Shown here in pieces: positions 41,806 to 51,480 of a stretch of 64,000 nucleotides of DNA. The notes beneath the pieces were generated by a model that worked only from the letters and a program-made list of their open reading frames with translations, was not told the DNA's origin and did no database searches. A program made the translations under genes and the position numbers. Source of the DNA: Candidatus Latescibacterota bacterium (lineage in GTDB: Bacteria > JAAXHH01); assembly GCA_022821085.1 (NCBI GenBank), contig JAJEEG010000002.1, positions 248,001 through 312,000 of the forward strand. Direction: 5' to 3'. Each line of letters opens with the position of its first letter. The first letter of the stretch is position 1.

Positions 41806-43418
41806 TACGCTTCCTCCTTCCGGTCCGGGCGCTTCGGACGGTCCGGTTGTCCTTCCCGGCCCTCCTGCTGCGCCCGTTCCGCCCAACTCGCGTGGTCCAG
41901 GCGGTCCTTCCTGTTTGGAAACACCAGCGATCCAACGAACATGAGGACCAGGGCCAGCGCGGTGATGGCCAGTCCGATCTCGTCGCTCCGGTACATGCCC
42001 AGTCCCAGCGCCTTATTCACGGGTCCCAGGCCCGCCACCGCGCCGATGCCGGCGATGAGCGCCAGGTAGGCCCCCACGGTGCTCGCCCGCTTCCAGTACA
42101 GGCCCGCCAGCAGCAGCGTGAAGGCGCCGGTGAAGTAGATGGCGCCGCTCACGGCCATGTAGTCCCACAGGTCCTGCCCCAGGTCGTACCAGAGTCCCCA
42201 GACGAGCAGGAACAGTCCGATCAACAGGATGAACACGCGCGACAGCGTCAGCCGCCAGCGGGTGGAGAGCCGCTCGTTCGTGGCCGGCGCCACCACGTCG
42301 TGGGTCAGCACCGACGCCCAGCAGAGCAGGTAGCTGTCGTGGGTCGACATGAAGGCGGCGAGGAGTCCCGCGCCCACGAGGCCGATGATTCCGGTGGGCA
42401 GGACCTGGAACAGGAAGAGGGGCATGGCCTGCAGGGTCATCGTGGGGTCGGCGGTGGGCGACCCGGTTTCGTCGAAGAAGAACCCGCGGAACTCAGGCAT
42501 GTTGAAGAAGTACGTGAGGGCGCAGATGCCGAGGAACTGGGGTATCATGAAGCGGATCAGGAAGCCGATGGACGACCACCGGTACAGCCTGCGCACCACG
42601 GCCACGCTCTCGGCCGCGCAGGCACGCATGACCGAGGTCTGCCACACGGCACAGGACACGAGTCCCGCCGTGAAGATCATCCACATGATGTAGGAGGGGC
42701 CGAAGCCGCTGCCCTCGAGTAAGGGATTGAAGCCGGACTCGCCGTGGACCGCCGCCACAGTCTCGACGATGGTCGACCAGCCGAGGGCATAGACGGCCAT
42801 GCCGCAGGTGAGGATCATGCCGAAGGAGAGGACCACGAACTGGATGTAGTCGGTGATCACCACCGAGACCATCCCGCCCATGATGGTGTAGGCGATGACC
42901 AGCGCCAGCATGACGGTCATGACCACGGCGACGGAGCCGGGATCGGTCAGGCCCGTCAGGCCCGTCACGAACAGGGCGCCCGCCTTGAGGAACAGGCCCA
43001 TGTTCAGGATGCCGGCGAAGGCGAGGAGTAGGCCGCCGAAGACGCGCACGCCGCGGCTGAACCGCTTCTCGTAGAACTCGGGGATGGTCATCACGCCGAG
43101 GCGCCGCAGGGGCACGACGATGAAGCCCGTCATGCCCACGATGAAGGTGACCACGCCGGCGATGACCGCGATGTGGAAGGCGGCGAACCCGCCCGTGAAT
43201 CCCTTCTGGGCCGAGTACATGACCGTTACCAATCCCAGTTCGCTGCCGATCATGGTCGCCACGGCGAGGCGGGACTTGAGCGACCGGCCCGCCACGATGT
43301 AGTCCCCCATGTCCCGGATGTACCGGTTCATGTACAGGCCCACCCCGACGGTGGCCGCCATGTATACCGCGACGATCAGCCAGTCCAGGGTACCGAAATT
43401 CGTGGGGAGAGACGGCAT
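41805..43418 (-). CDS. Sodium:solute symporter (SSF family)
   Basis: 537-residue carrier with about 13 helices of the LeuT fold. Recognisable family segments are GDYIVAGRSLKSRLAVATMIG near helix 1-2, and VGAGLLAAFMSTHDSYLL with the Ser/Thr of the Na2 site in helix 8. The C-terminal tail is highly charged (RKDRLDHASWAERAQQEGRE). The ATG abuts the TAA of purB with no gap, and the small accessory gene overlaps its own stop, so purB, symporter and accessory protein form one transcript. The substrate cannot be told. Confidence 0.92.
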   Translation of the reverse strand: MPSLPTNFGTLDWLIVAVYMAATVGVGLYMNRYIRDMGDYIVAGRSLKSRLAVATMIGSELGLVTVMYSAQKGFTGGFAAFHIAVIAGVVTFIVGMTGFIVVPLRRLGVMTIPEFYEKRFSRGVRVFGGLLLAFAGILNMGLFLKAGALFVTGLTGLTDPGSVAVVMTVMLALVIAYTIMGGMVSVVITDYIQFVVLSFGMILTCGMAVYALGWSTIVETVAAVHGESGFNPLLEGSGFGPSYIMWMIFTAGLVSCAVWQTSVMRACAAESVAVVRRLYRWSSIGFLIRFMIPQFLGICALTYFFNMPEFRGFFFDETGSPTADPTMTLQAMPLFLFQVLPTGIIGLVGAGLLAAFMSTHDSYLLCWASVLTHDVVAPATNERLSTRWRLTLSRVFILLIGLFLLVWGLWYDLGQDLWDYMAVSGAIYFTGAFTLLLAGLYWKRASTVGAYLALIAGIGAVAGLGPVNKALGLGMYRSDEIGLAITALALVLMFVGSLVFPNRKDRLDHASWAERAQQEGREGQPDRPKRPDRKEEA

Positions 43419-44783
43419 TTATTGGGCGATGTGCCTGGCCAGTACCGGCGCGAGACCGACGTAGTCCGGGGGGGTCAGGGCGAGCAGGCGAAGCTTGTCG
43501 TCGTCCGGCAGGTCCAGGTCGCGGATCAGGTTCTCCATGATCTCCTGCGTAATGACCTGTCCCCGGGTCAGCGCCTTCATCTGCTCATAGGGGTTCTCGT
43601 GGCCGGCCTTGCGCATGACCATCTGCACCGCTTCCGCCAGCACCTCCCAGGCCCCGTCGAGGTCGGCGCTCACCGCGTCCCGGTCCACATCCACCCGGCC
43701 CATGCCCTGAATGGCCGAATGGATCGCCAGCAGCGAGTGGCCGATGGCCACGCCAACGTTCCGCAGGGCGGAGGAGTCGCTCAGGTCGCGTTGCTGGCGC
43801 GACACCTGCAGCTTTCCGGCCAGGTGTTCCAGCAGTGCGTTGCTCACGCCCACGTTGGCCTCGGAATTCTCGAAATCGATGGGGTTCACCTTGTGGGGCA
43901 TGACCGAGGAACCCGTCTCGGTGCCCACCACCTTCTGGCGGAAGTAGCCCAGGGAAATGTACGACCACATGTCCCGGTCGAAATCGAGCAGCACGGTATT
44001 GAAACGTATCAGCCGGTGGAAGAGCTCCGCCAGGTAGTCGTGGGGCTCGATTTGAATGGTGATTGGATTGAAGGTCAGACCGAGGCGGTCCTCGACGAAG
44101 TGCCGGGCGACAGACTCCCAGGGCACGTCGGGATACACGACGAGGTGGGCGTTGTAGTTCCCCACCGCCCCGTTAAACTTGCCGAGGTATTCGCTGCGGG
44201 AGACCTGGTCGAGCTGGCGCCGCCAGCGGGCGACGAACACGGCGAGTTCCTTGCCGACGGTGGTGGGCGTAGCGGATTGCCCGTGGGTGTGGCTGAGCAT
44301 CGGGATGTCCGCCGTCTCGCCGGCGAGGGCGGCCGCGGCGGAGATCAGGTCCTGGCTCACGGGCAGCCACTCCTGCTGGATCCCGTCCCTGAGCATGAGA
44401 GCGTAGGCAAGGTTGTTGATGTCTTCGGAAGTACAACAGAAATGGACTGATTCGGTGACGTCCTCCACGGAAGATCCGGCAATGGCTTCCCGTACGTAGT
44501 ACTCCACCGCTTTTACGTCATGCCGGGTCTCCCGCTCGATTTCTTTGATCCGCAGCGCCTGCGCGTCGGTGAAATCAAGGACCAGCGCCCGCAGGAAACC
44601 GGTCTCTTCCTCGGAGAAAGAACGCACGTGTTCGATTTCGGGCCGCTCCGCCATGGTGATCAGCCACTCGATCTCCACGTGCAGCCGGTACTTGATCAGC
44701 GCCCATTCGGAGAAATAGGAGGAAAGGCCCATCAGCCGGTCGCCGTAGCGGCCGTCCAGGGGAGATAGTGATCGTAGAGACAT
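43419..44783 (-). CDS. purB: Adenylosuccinate lyase
   Basis: Splits SAICAR to AICAR and adenylosuccinate to AMP in purine synthesis. The 454-residue product is of the E. coli-like type: LSPLDGRYGD at the N-terminus, HFCCTSEDINN, HTHGQSATPTTVGKEL with the catalytic His, and the mobile signature loop SSVMPHKVNPIDFENSEAN near residue 290. All catalytic segments are present. It is the first gene of an operon with an SSF symporter and its small partner, which could import a purine-related solute; that link is inference. A promoter is visible 65 bases upstream of the ATG. Confidence 0.96.
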   Translation of the reverse strand: MSLRSLSPLDGRYGDRLMGLSSYFSEWALIKYRLHVEIEWLITMAERPEIEHVRSFSEEETGFLRALVLDFTDAQALRIKEIERETRHDVKAVEYYVREAIAGSSVEDVTESVHFCCTSEDINNLAYALMLRDGIQQEWLPVSQDLISAAAALAGETADIPMLSHTHGQSATPTTVGKELAVFVARWRRQLDQVSRSEYLGKFNGAVGNYNAHLVVYPDVPWESVARHFVEDRLGLTFNPITIQIEPHDYLAELFHRLIRFNTVLLDFDRDMWSYISLGYFRQKVVGTETGSSVMPHKVNPIDFENSEANVGVSNALLEHLAGKLQVSRQQRDLSDSSALRNVGVAIGHSLLAIHSAIQGMGRVDVDRDAVSADLDGAWEVLAEAVQMVMRKAGHENPYEQMKALTRGQVITQEIMENLIRDLDLPDDDKLRLLALTPPDYVGLAPVLARHIAQ

Positions 44784-44854
44784 GAGTCGCCCCGAATCCG
44801 GAACTTGCCTGTTTTCGCGTTCCCTTCGCGTTCCCTTCGCATTCTCGCGATTTC

Positions 44855-44884
44855 AGTATACCTTGCCACCACGGGAGTCGGCAA
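44855..44884 (-). promoter_or_regulatory. Promoter of purB
   Basis: Minus-strand TTGCCG (44884-44879), 18-bp spacer and TATACT (44860-44855). The leader would be about 65 bases. It is divergent from the promoter at 44938-44966. Confidence 0.5.
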
Positions 44885-44937
44885 GGTTCTTTATCCCGGT
44901 GCCAGGCGAAAGCGTCGTTTCATGCAAGTTGATCTGC

Positions 44938-44966
44938 TTGATTCGGTACGCACCGCGGTCTATATT
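44938..44966 (+). promoter_or_regulatory. Promoter of the sarcosine-oxidase-like gene
   Basis: TTGATT (44938-44943), a 17-bp spacer and TATATT (44961-44966). The predicted start near 44973 leaves a leader of about 87 bases before the GTG at 45060. Confidence 0.6.
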
Positions 44967-45059
44967 CAGCCCACCTTTTACATCTCCCAACGTGTATCCT
45001 TTGTGACACCGCGCGTGTTCTCTGGGCTTCGCGCGCGTGTTCCCTGGAGCGTCTGATCC

Positions 45060-46199
45060 GTGGACCGTCCATCCTCCTCATACGACGTCATCGTGATCGG
45101 CGTGGGCGGCATGGGCAGCGCCGCGGCCTGGCACCTGGCCCGCCGCGGTTGCCGGGTCCTGGGCCTGGAGCAGTTCAACATCCCCCACGACCTGGGTTCT
45201 TCCCACGGACAGACGCGCATCATCCGCCTGGCCTACTCCGAGCACCCGTCCTACGTACCGCTGCTCCGGCGCGCGTACGCGCTGTGGCGGGATATCGAGG
45301 AAAAGGCGGGCGAGCGGCTGCTGCATGTCACGGGGGCGCTGGACGCGGGCCCCGCGGACGACTGGGTCTTCCAGGGGTCGAAGCTTTCCTGCGAGGAGCA
45401 CGGCCTGCCCCACGAGATCCTTACGGGCGCGGAAGTGAACCGGCGGTTTCCGGGCTACCGGTTGCCGGAGGACATCATGGCCGTGTTTCAAACGGACGGC
45501 GGCTATCTATTGCCCGAGCGGTGCATCGTCGCCCACGTGGAGGCAGCCCAGGAGGAAGGCGCCGAGATCCACGGATGCGAACCGGTGCTGGAATGGACGT
45601 CCGATGGGCGCGGCATCACCGTCAAGACCGCAAAATCGACCTACACGGCCGGCCGGCTCGTCATCACCGCGGGCGCCTGGATCGGCAAGGTGGTGAAACC
45701 CCTGGATGGGCTGGTGCAACCGGAACGACAGGTGCTGGGCTGGTTTCAGCCGAAGCGACTGGAGCTTTTCCAGGCCGACCGGTTTCCGGTGTTCAATCTG
45801 CAGGTAGCCGAGGGCCGGTACTACGGACTTCCCGTCCACGGAGTGCCGGGGTTCAAGATCGGCCGGTACCATCACCTGGACGAACAGGTCGACATGGACC
45901 GGATCGACCGGTACGCAAACCCCCGCGACGAGGCCGTGCTCCGGGCGTTCGCCGAACGCTACTTCCCCGACGGGTCGGGCCCCACCACGAGCCTGCAGGT
46001 CTGCGCCTTCACCAACACCGCCGACGGCCACTTCATCCTGGACGCCCATCCGGAGTATGGAAACGTATTCGTCGCCTCCCCCTGCTCCGGCCACGGGTTC
46101 AAGTTCTGCAGTGTCATCGGAGAGGTCATGGCCGACCTGGCCACTACGGGGGAAACGCCGCACGACATCGCCCTGCACGGACTGGCGCGGTTCGCGTAA
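45060..46199 (+). CDS. Monomeric sarcosine oxidase / N-methyltryptophan oxidase-like flavoenzyme
   Basis: 379-residue FAD oxidase that demethylates N-methyl amino acids, making formaldehyde and hydrogen peroxide. The FAD loop is VIGVGGMGSAAAWHLARRG. Cys315, in LQVCAFTNTADGHFILDAHP, corresponds in position and context to the cysteine that binds FAD covalently in monomeric sarcosine oxidase. SGHGFKF near the C-terminus is also typical. The start is a GTG at 45060 with GGAG 10 bases upstream. Sarcosine, N-methyltryptophan and pipecolate are all possible substrates. It stands alone next to a thioesterase gene on the other strand. Confidence 0.92.
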   Translation: MDRPSSSYDVIVIGVGGMGSAAAWHLARRGCRVLGLEQFNIPHDLGSSHGQTRIIRLAYSEHPSYVPLLRRAYALWRDIEEKAGERLLHVTGALDAGPADDWVFQGSKLSCEEHGLPHEILTGAEVNRRFPGYRLPEDIMAVFQTDGGYLLPERCIVAHVEAAQEEGAEIHGCEPVLEWTSDGRGITVKTAKSTYTAGRLVITAGAWIGKVVKPLDGLVQPERQVLGWFQPKRLELFQADRFPVFNLQVAEGRYYGLPVHGVPGFKIGRYHHLDEQVDMDRIDRYANPRDEAVLRAFAERYFPDGSGPTTSLQVCAFTNTADGHFILDAHPEYGNVFVASPCSGHGFKFCSVIGEVMADLATTGETPHDIALHGLARFA

Positions 46200-46210
46200 A
46201 GCGTTGGTGC

Positions 46211-46633
46211 CTACCCCCGCGGCTCGTAGTTCAGTCTGAGATAGGTGACCGTGGCGTGGGCGACTCGAACGCCGGAGTCGTTGGTGATCACCACTTCGCC
46301 GTAAAGGACCTTGCGCCCGTTCTTGATGACGCGGGCCTCCGCGTTGAGGGCTTCCTCGCTGGCGGCGTGCAAATACGTGACCGTCAGGTTGGTGGTGACC
46401 GTGTCCCGCGTGATCCCGTTCAGCGTGGCGTGGGCCATGTACGCCATGGTATCGGCCAGGGAGGCCGTCACCCCGCCGTGCACGAGGTTGTAGGACTGGG
46501 CGAAACGGGGCTGATACGGCAGCCGGCCGTGGCATACCCCGTCCTCCACCGCGACGATCCGCAGTCCGAGATCATGGACGTAGGGCACGCCATCAATGAA
46601 GGTCTGCAGTTCGGCTGCGGTTACCTTGGGCAT
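46211..46633 (-). CDS. PaaI-family hotdog thioesterase
   Basis: 140-residue acyl-CoA thioesterase-like protein. The segment LVHGGVTASLADTMAYMA holds the HGG...D core typical of the PaaI/YbgC hotdog family, and the strands after it (DTVTTNLTVTYLHAA, GRKVLYGEVVITN) complete the single hotdog fold. Length is normal. The acyl-CoA substrate is unknown; phenylacetyl- or benzoyl-type thioesters are usual for PaaI. It converges on the sarcosine-oxidase-like gene with an 11-base gap. Confidence 0.9.
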   Translation of the reverse strand: MPKVTAAELQTFIDGVPYVHDLGLRIVAVEDGVCHGRLPYQPRFAQSYNLVHGGVTASLADTMAYMAHATLNGITRDTVTTNLTVTYLHAASEEALNAEARVIKNGRKVLYGEVVITNDSGVRVAHATVTYLRLNYEPRG

Positions 46634-46739
46634 GGGTAGGGGTGGCCTGCTTAGGCTTCCTGTGAGAATGGGACGAACTGTTGACGCTCAACGGGTGAAA
46701 CGCACGTCGGATGATAACCAGAACGCCCCGGCCTGTCCA

Positions 46740-47591
46740 TCACAATATGGGCCGACCGGCGGCCTGGACCGACCGGTTGAACCCCTCCTTGCTGTACGCG
46801 ACGCGTTCGGCGCCGAGGGAAGCCGTCAGCGCGTCCACCAGGGCGTGATGGGCGCCGAGCCGGTACCATTCCCCGTAACCGGACCGCTCGTACATCTCCC
46901 GCACCCGGAGGCGTTCGGTCCGCATGCCGCCCGAACCGTCTCCGTCGAAATACGTATCCACGACAACGGAATGGCAGCGGTCCCGGAGCACATCCACGAA
47001 CGTGCCCGGGTCGTTGGGCAGCATGGGACTGATCGTAACGCGGACCGGAAGGCCGGTTTCCATGGCGGCGTCGAGGGTCTTGAGCCGCGAGGCCACGGTG
47101 GGGGCATGGGGCGTGAGATTGCGGCGGACGGTCTCGTCGTGGGTTTCAAGCGTCAGGTTCAGTTCGACCTCTTCGATGCGCTTCAGCACGTCGAAGTCCC
47201 GGCGGACCATGGGGCTGCGGGTCTGCACGACGAGCCGGTCCGGCTGCAGGCCGGCGAACACCTCCAGGCACTTGCGCGTGATCCGGTACTTCGACTCGGC
47301 GCCCTGGTAGGGGTCCGTGGCGGAACTCAGGAATACCCGCACCGGTTTGTCCCGCTTCTTCAGACGGGCCATCTCGGCCTCGAGCCGTTCGGGCGCGTTG
47401 ATCTTGACGTCCACGTAGTCGCCCCAGGCCCCGCCGTGGTAGAGGTGGACGGGCAGGGCCTGCACGTAGCAGTAGGGGCAACGGTACACGCAGCCGACGT
47501 AGGGCTGCAGGGTATGGGTATAGCCCTCAAGGAACCCGCCCGTGCGGGTCAGGATCGTCTTGCAGGATATTTCACGTACACTCGTTTTCAC
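46740..47591 (-). CDS. SPL-family radical SAM protein
   Basis: 283-residue radical SAM enzyme resembling spore photoproduct lyase and its non-sporulating relatives (Rv2578c-type). The iron-sulfur motif is CVYRCPYC (C-x3-C-x2-C) at about residues 34-41, followed by LSSATDPYQGAESKYRITRK and NLTLETHDETVRR, the usual second and third conserved blocks. The function of these proteins outside spore formers is unsettled. The ATG at 47591 overlaps the priA stop by ATGA, so it is coupled to a replication-restart gene, which hints at DNA repair; that is inference. Confidence 0.9.
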   Translation of the reverse strand: MKTSVREISCKTILTRTGGFLEGYTHTLQPYVGCVYRCPYCYVQALPVHLYHGGAWGDYVDVKINAPERLEAEMARLKKRDKPVRVFLSSATDPYQGAESKYRITRKCLEVFAGLQPDRLVVQTRSPMVRRDFDVLKRIEEVELNLTLETHDETVRRNLTPHAPTVASRLKTLDAAMETGLPVRVTISPMLPNDPGTFVDVLRDRCHSVVVDTYFDGDGSGGMRTERLRVREMYERSGYGEWYRLGAHHALVDALTASLGAERVAYSKEGFNRSVQAAGRPIL

Positions 47592-50047
47592 ATCAACCCC
47601 ACCGGGTCCACGTCGATCTTCAAGTTAACGCGCCGGCTGTCGGCGGCGCGCTCCCAGTGCAGCCGGGCTTGACGCACGGCGTCCCGCAGGCGCCCGGAAT
47701 GCCTGCTCCGCGCGATGATCTGCCAGCGGTACAGGTTGCGCACCCGGGCGATCACCGGCGGAGCCGGGCCGAGTATGTTCAGATCCGCCGCGTGCTTCCG
47801 CAGGAGCTCGGCGAACCGGCGCGCCTCCCGCATCACGTAGTCGTCCCGTTCCCCCTGGAACTGGATCCCGACCATGCGTCCGAAGGGCGGATAGCCGAGC
47901 GCCTTCCGGTCGTTGATTTCCCGGGCGTAAAAGGTATCGTAGTCGTGCGCCTGCGCGCTGGTGACGCTGTGATGGCCCTGCGAATAGGTCTGGACGATCA
48001 CCTCGCCGCCCAGCTTACCCCGCCCGGTCCGGCCGGCCACCTGCGTCAGCAACTGGAAAGTCCGCTCGCTGGCCCGGAAGTCGGGCAGGTTGAGGGAGGT
48101 GTCGGCCGAGATGACGCCCACGAGCGTCACGTTCGGGAAATCGAATCCCTTGGCCACCATCTGCGTGCCTAGCAGGATGTCCGCCTCGCGGTTCAGCACG
48201 CGGTGGAATATGTCCTGGTGGGAACCCTTCCGCGTCGTGGTGTCCATGTCCATGCGGACGATCCGGGCGTCCGGGAACCGTTCCCTCAGTTCCTCCTCGA
48301 CGCGCTGGGTACCGACGCCCCGGTATCCGATCGACCTGGAACGGCACTTGGGGCAGACCTCCGGCGCCTCGTCTCTATGATCGCAGTAGTGGCACCGCAT
48401 GAACAGGCTGTCGGCGTGGTAGGTCATGGTCACGCTGCAGTGGGGACAGGACACGGAGAGCCCGCAGTCGTAGCACTGGACGAAGGGCGAGAAACCGCGC
48501 CGGTTCAGGAAGAGGATGATCTGCTCCTCCCGCGCGAGCCGGTCCTTGATCCGGTCGGCCAGGGGGCTGGAGAAAATCGAAAGGCGGCCCAGCCTGCGCT
48601 CTTCCCGCATGTCCACGATCCGCACGCCCGGCAGGGGGCGCCGGTCCACCCGCTCGGTCAGGCGGCAGCAGGTGAATTTGCCGGTCTGCGTATTGGCGTA
48701 GGTCTCCAGGGAGGGCGTTGCGCTGCCCATGACCGTCACGGCGTTCACCGTGCGCGCACGGACGACCGCCACGTCCCGCGCATGGTAGAGCGGAGGGTCG
48801 TCGAACTGCTTGTAGGACGGTTCGTGTTCCTCGTCGATGACGATCAGGCCGAGGTCCGACAGCGGCGCGAACACGGCGGACCGGGCGCCCACCACGATGC
48901 GGTAGTCCCCGGCACGGGTCCGCCGCCAGGAGTCGTACCGCTCTCCCGGGGACAGGCCGCTGTGCAGGACGGTCACGAGATCGCCGAAGTGGGCGCGGAA
49001 CTGCCGCACGGCCTGCGGGGTCAGGGCGAGTTCCGGCACGAGCACGATGGCCGACCGGCCCGCTTCCAGGGTCTTTTCTATGGATTTTACATAAACGTGC
49101 GTCTTCCCGCTGCCGGTGACGCCGTAGAGCAGCAGGGACTTGAACGCGCCCTGGCTGATGGCGCCGTGGATCGCCCGCAGCGCTTCGGCCTGCTCCTCCG
49201 TGGGATCGACCTCGTCCGGTTCGGGCAGTTCGGCGTCCCGGTAGGGGTCCCGTATCGTCTCCACCTCCCGGAGCGACACCAGGCCCTTCTTCTCCAGTCT
49301 CCGCACCACGGCCCGTTCGATCCGCCCCAGGTGACGAAGCTGCTCCGTGGTCAGCCTTCCACCGTGGCGCGCCAGGAGGTTGATGCAACTGGCCTGCCGG
49401 GTGGCGCGGGGGATCAGCCTGGTCACGATCCGGTCCGCCTCCTCCTTCGGCGGGACCAGTTCGACCCAGGTCTCGTACCGGATGCCCGGACCGGTGCCGG
49501 TTTCTCCGATCGAAATCGTTACCAGGCCCTTCGCCTCGAGGCCGCGAAGGGCCGCGAAGGGCTGCCGGATGCGGGTCCGGCGCCGGAGGCTCGACAGGGT
49601 GACGGCGCCCTGTTCCGGAACCTGGGCGAGCAGTTCGGCCTGCCGGGGCGCGGCGCGTCGGAGCCGGTCCATGCACTCGGGGGGGCACGGCTCGTCCCGG
49701 CTGACGATCTGTTCGCTCTCCGACAACATGCCCGCGGGGAGGGCGGCCTTGATCGCTTCCCCCCACGGGCAGAGATAGTACCGGCCGATCCACCGCGTGA
49801 GTTCGAGCAGCGAGGCGTCCAGGACCGCGTCGCTGTCGAGGACGTCCGACAGCGGCCTGTGCCGCTGCACGGGACAGGTGTCCGAAAGCGCCGTGATGAC
49901 GCCGGTCATCCTGCGGTTCGTGAAGACGACGGACACCCTGCGTCCCGGCAGGGCCGTGTCGAGGAGATTGTCCGGAATGCTGTAGGAAAATACCTGGTCG
50001 ACCGGAAGAGGGAGGGCTATTTCGGCAAACCGGACGGAAGCCGCCAT
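47588..50047 (-). CDS. priA: Primosomal protein N' (replication restart helicase PriA)
   Basis: Superfamily 2 helicase that reloads replication forks. From the ATG at 50047 it is 819 residues. The N-terminal DNA-binding domain contains ALPLPVDQVFSYSIP; the Walker A loop is GVTGSGKTHVYV; the DEEH box is VIDEEHEPSYKQ. A zinc-binding insert has eight cysteines in paired CxxC motifs (CYDCGLSVSCPHC, then CHYC and CPKC). Helicase motifs V and VI (GTQMVAKGFDFPN, QVAGRTGRG) complete it. A TTG at 50068 overlapping the GWxTD stop is an alternative start. The downstream SPL gene is coupled by ATGA. Confidence 0.96.
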   Translation of the reverse strand: MAASVRFAEIALPLPVDQVFSYSIPDNLLDTALPGRRVSVVFTNRRMTGVITALSDTCPVQRHRPLSDVLDSDAVLDASLLELTRWIGRYYLCPWGEAIKAALPAGMLSESEQIVSRDEPCPPECMDRLRRAAPRQAELLAQVPEQGAVTLSSLRRRTRIRQPFAALRGLEAKGLVTISIGETGTGPGIRYETWVELVPPKEEADRIVTRLIPRATRQASCINLLARHGGRLTTEQLRHLGRIERAVVRRLEKKGLVSLREVETIRDPYRDAELPEPDEVDPTEEQAEALRAIHGAISQGAFKSLLLYGVTGSGKTHVYVKSIEKTLEAGRSAIVLVPELALTPQAVRQFRAHFGDLVTVLHSGLSPGERYDSWRRTRAGDYRIVVGARSAVFAPLSDLGLIVIDEEHEPSYKQFDDPPLYHARDVAVVRARTVNAVTVMGSATPSLETYANTQTGKFTCCRLTERVDRRPLPGVRIVDMREERRLGRLSIFSSPLADRIKDRLAREEQIILFLNRRGFSPFVQCYDCGLSVSCPHCSVTMTYHADSLFMRCHYCDHRDEAPEVCPKCRSRSIGYRGVGTQRVEEELRERFPDARIVRMDMDTTTRKGSHQDIFHRVLNREADILLGTQMVAKGFDFPNVTLVGVISADTSLNLPDFRASERTFQLLTQVAGRTGRGKLGGEVIVQTYSQGHHSVTSAQAHDYDTFYAREINDRKALGYPPFGRMVGIQFQGERDDYVMREARRFAELLRKHAADLNILGPAPPVIARVRNLYRWQIIARSRHSGRLRDAVRQARLHWERAADSRRVNLKIDVDPVGLM

Positions 50048-50064
50048 AGGCTGTAACCGCCGTT

Positions 50065-51480
50065 TCAATAAACCCGGTAGAGCTGATACCTGCCATAGCC
50101 GTCGAAGTCGACGAAGACGAAACTACGGCTTATGTTGTTGTAGTGCCATACCTGGTACGGATGGGAGTAGGACCGGTCCCAGGTGTGCCGCTCCACCTCG
50201 TCCGGCGGGCCGTAGACGATATAGACCCGGCCCTGGTCGCTGCGCCAGCCTTTCCGGAGTCCGTCGTCGAAATGTTCGTTCGCGTACGCGATCCGCCGGT
50301 AATAGGTGATCATGTGCTCGTTCCGGTCCGTATCGGGTGTGGGGTCGCGGCGTTTCCAGAACGCTTCCAGGGCGACTTTCTGTTCTCCCGCGGGCGCGTC
50401 CCTGTACTTTTTCAGCGTATCCAGCTCGTCGTTCTTGGCGATATACCGGAGCTGCTCGGTGATCTCCCTGAAGTTCCTGGCCGTCGTCAGGGGCAGCAGG
50501 AACTGCCAGGTGATATGGAATTCCGAGCTGGCCTTCGCCCGGTTTCGAACGGCGCGGTCATCGACTTCGATCTCGAGGGTGTATATCCCCTGGGGCAGGT
50601 CGCTGGTATCGAACCGGCCGCTGTACGCGCCGATATGGCCCTGCCGTTCCAGGGGTTCCTCCCGGTCCAGCATCACCTTGCCCGACGGCGACTTGATCCT
50701 GTATACCACCGACAGCGGCTGTTGCGCCTCCCCGGCCGCGTCCGAATACACCTCGTAGTAGATGTACATGTCGGTATGGTCTTCGCCGAAGGCCCGGGTC
50801 AGGTTGGGAACGATCCGGATGCCCCTGCGTTCCAGGCCGACGTTGGAAGACCCTTCGAGGACCAGTCCGGCGAACTGTATGTCGCTTACGCTCAGCCGGT
50901 CCTTGTAGTAGTCGGGCACTTCGAAAGGCCTGGCCATGTCATGCTGGCTGCCGGTATCCTGGTCGTAGAGCTTGATCTCGAGGTCGTACTCGCCCGGGGG
51001 AAGGTAGGTTGTGTACAGTTTTGCGCGGGAATGGTCCATCACCCGCATCTCGACTTCCGTATCCACCAGGACCGAATCCCGGATGGTCTCGGCGGTAACC
51101 TGGTAATCGTCATCGTCGATCACGATCAGCGAGAGTTCGAAACGGGCGGCGTAGCGGTCCCCGGACCGGACGAAACTGAACAGTTCGTTCGAAAGGCGGT
51201 AGTAGCAGTCTACGCGCGTGCTGTCGACCGTCCCGCCGCGCGAAGTGACGATATCCACCACGGCGAGACTCGGGTTGATCCTGCCCGACTGATCGGGAAC
51301 GCGGACCGCCGGAGCCGCCGCTGGAGCAGCCGGAGCCGCAGCAGGAGCAGCCGGAGCGGCCGCTGGAGCAGCCGGAGAAGCCGCAGGAGCAGCCGGAGCG
51401 GCGAGCAAAACTACCGCCGACACCGCGGACAGCTTCGCGAATCCTGAAAACACCTTGAACCACCTTCCAGCGTCCAACAT
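50065..51480 (-). CDS. GWxTD domain protein, exported
   Basis: 471-residue protein of the GWxTD family, seen in many Acidobacteria-, Latescibacteria- and Gemmatimonadetes-like genomes, of unknown function. The name-giving C-terminal segment reads GWRSDQGRVYIVYGPPDEVE, with Ser for Thr. It is followed by the Tyr-rich end (YQVWHYNN...FVFVDFDGYGRYQL). A signal peptide (SAVSAVVLLAAPA) leads to an Ala/Pro repeat tract at about 30-58 and then beta-rich domains. The ATG at 51480 has GGAGG 4-5 bases upstream; the frame extends further, but that part is unlikely to be coding. It probably acts in the periplasm or at the outer membrane. priA follows with overlap. Confidence 0.88.
   Translation of the reverse strand: MLDAGRWFKVFSGFAKLSAVSAVVLLAAPAAPAASPAAPAAAPAAPAAAPAAPAAAPAVRVPDQSGRINPSLAVVDIVTSRGGTVDSTRVDCYYRLSNELFSFVRSGDRYAARFELSLIVIDDDDYQVTAETIRDSVLVDTEVEMRVMDHSRAKLYTTYLPPGEYDLEIKLYDQDTGSQHDMARPFEVPDYYKDRLSVSDIQFAGLVLEGSSNVGLERRGIRIVPNLTRAFGEDHTDMYIYYEVYSDAAGEAQQPLSVVYRIKSPSGKVMLDREEPLERQGHIGAYSGRFDTSDLPQGIYTLEIEVDDRAVRNRAKASSEFHITWQFLLPLTTARNFREITEQLRYIAKNDELDTLKKYRDAPAGEQKVALEAFWKRRDPTPDTDRNEHMITYYRRIAYANEHFDDGLRKGWRSDQGRVYIVYGPPDEVERHTWDRSYSHPYQVWHYNNISRSFVFVDFDGYGRYQLYRVY
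51317..51400. repeat. Two 42-bp in-frame units encoding Ala/Pro repeats
   Basis: Units 51317-51358 and 51359-51400 inside the GWxTD gene are nearly identical and are themselves made of smaller Ala-Ala-Pro blocks. They give a flexible 14-residue x2 linker right behind the signal peptide. Confidence 0.8.

Noticed and set aside
46651-46869. 72-codon minus-strand frame overlapping the SPL gene end
   Set aside because: It shares the SPL coding region in another frame and has an arginine-rich shadow composition.
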